A DNA stretch of 64,000 bases. It comes from Salticus scenicus. Lineage: Eukaryota > Arthropoda > Arachnida > Araneae > Salticidae. A model generated the notes under the pieces. The model ran no database searches, was not told where the DNA came from, and worked only from the letters and a program-made list of their open reading frames with translations. The stretch covers positions 213,858,684-213,922,683 of the forward strand of contig OZ005653.1 of NCBI GenBank assembly GCA_963930645.1. The letters are read 5' to 3'. How positions within the stretch are numbered: the first letter of the stretch is position 1; each line of letters opens with the position of its first letter. The position numbers were made by a program, and so were the translations under genes. This document shows positions 61,045 through 64,000 of this stretch, piece by piece.

Positions 61045-61854
61045 GCATCTATACGTTCAGCCCCTACTGAACGCAGAAGTATAAAATTTGACATACGGGT
61101 GCTCAGAAGCCTTCCCGAGTTGATAGTGAAAACAGAATTTAAAAATTTTAATTAGTTCCGGAGATATTAATTAAAACTTCGACCAATGCCTAATTAAAAA
61201 GCGAGCGGATCGTAATTTTCGCCCTTCAGCGTGTTCCTCAAAAGAGAAAGCAGAGAGAGGAAAATTTCGCGGGTTTTTCTAAAGCGATCGCTTCCGATCT
61301 GTTGGAAATATCGAAAATACACCTGTACCACGAGAAAGAGCATTTATTACCGATTCTTACGGTACAATTTTTTTTTAAAAATACGGATTTTTTATATTTA
61401 AAAAAAAGTTTTAAAAAGGGTCGAAAGTTTCTCTTTTTCTCGATTGTCTTTTTTGAAACGCCCTGTACAACTGAGTAACTGTTCCATTTCTTAAAATCTG
61501 GTATATTTGGAAAGGACATTTAATCCTCTTTCGAACCATATAAACATTTTTACAAAATACGGATTAGCGATCCATATTTTAAGATTTTACGAAACATCGA
61601 TTTTTTCACAAAACATCTTATAACTCTAAAGCGTTTAGAGATAAATAATTTCTTTTTTATTTGTATATAGATCTCGCTTCAACAATTGAATACCCAGAAG
61701 ATTGAGAGAAAATTTCAAAAACTGAATGAGTTATAATTTTTTTAATTTTCAGTATCGCGGCAGTTTTCGATGAAATTCTGAAACTCTTGCAACTGACCTT
61801 GACAGAGAAGAGAGAATAAGATTCTTCAGTGCCAGGTGCTAGAGGTCGGGAAAA
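59205..61854 (+). repeat. three near-identical 882-903-bp direct units
   Basis: The units are 59205-60107, 60108-60989 and 60990-61854. Differences seen by eye are few: GTGAAGACAG versus GTGAAAACAG, AACGTCGACC versus AACTTCGACC, one- or two-base changes in T/A runs, and GTCT copy number. Units 1 and 2 end CACGTGACAAAGTATA straight into the next TC and have no CTAG of their own. The near identity points to recent duplication. Confidence 0.93.
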
Positions 61855-62807
61855 GTATACTGGAAATAAAAAAAGCAGTTTTTGAATTTTTTCAATTTAA
61901 AATCGATCAAAAGCAGAACTTCGAAATTGCCCGTTATTATGGCTCACCTGTATGCAGTTAAAAAATCTAAAGTATAGCTTTAAAAATAAAATAAATAGAC
62001 ATATTATATTTATTTAAATTCATTTTTATTTCATCTGTTAATGACACCATTCACCAATTTCATCTGTTAATGAGTTACTTTTAACAGAATAATATTGATT
62101 CCCCCCCCCTTTTTTTTTATGAATTCGGTTGTAAAAAAGCAGTTTTGGAATTCTTAAATTTTAGATGGATTTCAATAGAAATCGTTAATCGCCCTTGATA
62201 GATTAGCCATTTTGAGTCTAAAATATATCATAGATATTCATTATTGTAATACATAATACATCATTCAAAAGATATGTTAAAGTATTTTTATTGCAGGCTA
62301 TTAAAATTATATAAACCGTTCAAATTCTGTACGAAACTTTCGGAGAAAACTACGGAAAAACCAGAAAATTTTTATTCTTTTATATTTTACAGAGTTTCAA
62401 ATTCAGATTTTCGCTCACATTTCGTACTAATATTTTTTAACGATATATAGACCGGAAATAAGCAAGTTTTGGAGAAAACCACAGATAAGTCAGACACAAA
62501 TCTTTTAAAAAAATGTTATACGGCGCCGCAGGCGCCACCGAGCGGGACTTAGCTAAAGTCAGAAATTTGAAAGATCATAACATGGTGAGCGAACAGGCTG
62601 TTTCAGATATTGAAAAGGGAAGAGGGCGCCGAAGGCGCTTCCGCACGGGAATTTACCGCGCTTTCAATAAGGTATTTTCACGATATATCAATAAGCTGTT
62701 ATTAGACCTGAAACGGGAAAAAGGCGCCGCAGGCGCCACCGAGCGGGAGTTTCGTAAAGTCGGATTTTTCAGGGAGCGCGAACCAGCTGGTCGCCGAAGG
62801 CGGCTAG
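59205..62807 (+). mobile_element. non-autonomous Helitron with three repeated 5' units
   Basis: It begins TCTATAATAATAAAAGAAG (59205) after an A and ends GGTCGCCGAAGGCGGCTAG (62807) followed by T, the same end type as copies 1 and 2 at 18-24 kb. The first 2.65 kb are three direct copies of a ~0.88-kb unit, each starting with the Helitron 5' end (59205, 60108, 60990). Only the last continues to the shared 3' end, which includes GGCGCCGCAGGCGCC modules near 62523 and 62723 and the uninterrupted AAGCTGTTATTAGACCTG at 62694. There is no protein; frames such as 59873-60094 and 60755-61048 repeat because the units repeat. Confidence 0.88.
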
Positions 62808-62939
62808 TATATAATAATCCACTAAAAAATTCGTACAAAGTAAAAAAGAAAAAAAAATCACGGATTAAAGGCAATAGTTTACATTTGATTTGATAAATGA
62901 ATAAGACATAAAAAAAGAATCCTAATAAACTATGTATAT

Positions 62940-64000
62940 ACATGTACATATACAGATTAAGACCACCCATAGAAAAATCAGATTTAATGGAATTCCACAA
63001 AAGTAACATACATGTTTTACATATAAAAGAACAACAAAAAAAAACCGTACATGGTTATTAACTGTAATTAAAGTCAGTACTTTGTAGGACTTCATTTGTT
63101 TTTAATCACATGTGCGATCCTCTTAGACATGCTTTATTGCTTCAATAAGTGCCGTTACAGAGAATGGTTGCTTTTCGGCGACTTTATTTTTCACAATACA
63201 CCACAGATTCTCTATTTTATTCACATCTGGGCTGTTACCTGGACAGTGAAGCACTTTGATTATCTATGGCCTCTGATATTTCATGACAATTTTTGCCCTG
63301 TGATACGGAGCCCCATCATGCATGGAAATTGAACATTTATGAACACGCATGTGAAGCTTAAACTTCTCACGTAACAAATTAAGGTACCGTTTTCCGTTCA
63401 TAGTGGTTTTAGGTGACACAAAATACAGACATTGTTGGACACAGACATTGCACCCCATACAATTTGGCTTGGAGGATGTTTCGCACTTTGAATCATATAT
63501 CTCTCATCATATCTTTTCCCCTTGGGCGGTGAACATTTGTAGCACGTGCAGAAAATTGTTGCACATCTGACTCATCCGAAAATAATACCCTACTCCACTG
63601 CTGTAGTATCCAGTTCTGATAATGTTTGGCGAAAGTCAGTCGTTTCTTTTTCATAATGTGAGTAAGCCGAGGTTTCCTTGCATGTTTATGGGATGATAAA
63701 CCAAAATCCTTGGCAAAACATCTTGAAATAGTACTCAAACCGACGTTGGGGCCTTTTACAGCCAGAGGATGTCTAATCATATTGAAGGAGGTTCTTGGAT
63801 TTCGTACGATCAATTGCAGGATCAATATTTCTAACCTTTTTGTAACGGTAAGTGAAGGTTTTTTACCAATTAGAATAATTACACAACAACACTGTCTCCG
63901 ACAAAATCCAATAAACAACTGGCGATAAACGTGCTGGCCACCTTTATTTGTATCAGTAGAATGCGACTGATGCAATCAGCACATGCGATGATGCAATAAT
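62940..64000 (-). mobile_element. Tc1-type transposon, cut by the window edge
   Basis: The minus strand carries a Tc1 transposase pseudogene. A left terminal trace TATACAGATTAAGACCACCC lies near 62950. The other end (ACAACTGGCGATAAACGTGC, CATCGCATGTGCTGATTGCA on the minus strand) runs off the window. The fragment at 13906-14150 is from the same or a very close family. Confidence 0.75.
63123..63975 (-). pseudogene. Tc1 transposase (DD34E), disrupted
   Basis: It encodes the remains of a cut-and-paste transposase. Reading from 63975 leftwards: a basic start (SLTVTKRLEIL) runs almost directly into NPRTSFNMIRHPLA, so most of the first helix-turn-helix and the GRPR linker are deleted. The second HTH (GLSTISRCFAKDFGLSS) and KPRLT follow. 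The first catalytic aspartate is in VLFSDESDVQQF. The frame stops at 63493-63495 and changes; KHPPS..VWGAMSV is readable in another frame, then a third frame from 63458 has MHDGAPYHRA with the second aspartate. A stop (63264-63266) follows QRP, then SPDVNKIENLW gives the final glutamate, exactly 34 positions after that aspartate. The text ends at a stop at 63123-63125. Confidence 0.88.

Noticed and set aside
60755..61048. 97-codon minus-strand frame also present at 59873-60094
   Set aside because: Its recurrence comes from the duplicated Helitron unit; no known domain, and the third unit diverges where the start would be.

Overview
The window is repeat-dominated, AT-rich animal nuclear DNA. 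I found no intact host gene, no rRNA gene, no functional tRNA and no CRISPR array. The mix points to an arthropod: a Ty3/gypsy-type LTR retrotransposon, several Helitron families, Tc1/mariner copies, tRNA-headed SINE-like pieces, MITEs and many simple repeats. A chelicerate such as a spider seems most likely to me, but that is an impression and not a demonstrated assignment. Every recognisable coding sequence is a broken transposon gene.

Layout. 1-8 kb: AT-rich spacer, a TIR element with a ~174-bp internal tandem repeat (3301-4642), and a ~200-bp tandem repeat array (5290-7012) split by a 725-bp solo LTR (6202-6926). 8-18 kb: a short MITE, a 1.67-kb DNA transposon with ~90-bp inverted ends, a SINE-like piece, a fold-back Tc1 fragment, old ~1-kb direct duplications and a palindromic element. 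18.3-26.1 kb: three Helitrons joined directly end to end (CTAG|TC), one of them carrying a fourth Helitron inserted inside it. 26.3-36.1 kb: one full-length but dead gypsy-type element with two ~1.15-kb LTRs. 36.4-37.8 kb: a MITE and a TIR element. 37.9-44.4 kb: two more Helitrons joined end to end on the minus strand, each with a 239-261-bp tandem array around a CTCF-like 16-mer. 45-53 kb: a long palindrome, tRNA-like heads, a second Helitron family (46791-48271) carrying five CTCF-like sites, and MITEs. 53.4-57.3 kb: a Helitron that still shows Rep and helicase coding sequence but is broken by deletion, stops and frameshifts. 58.3-59.1 kb: a fold-back element. 59.2-62.8 kb: a Helitron with three nearly identical ~0.88-kb 5' units. 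62.9-64.0 kb: a Tc1 transposase pseudogene (DD34E) running off the window.

How the parts relate. The non-autonomous Helitrons contain no proteins and would need Rep/helicase supplied in trans. The 53-57 kb copy belongs to a family with different ends and is itself dead. The most interesting signals are (1) direct Helitron concatemers and repeated 5' ends, which look like products of rolling-circle read-through, and (2) tandem CTCF-like motifs in two Helitron families with unrelated ends, with the arrays on either side of the gypsy element pointing toward each other. All coordinates and alignments were read by eye; boundaries marked as approximate may be off by some tens of bases.
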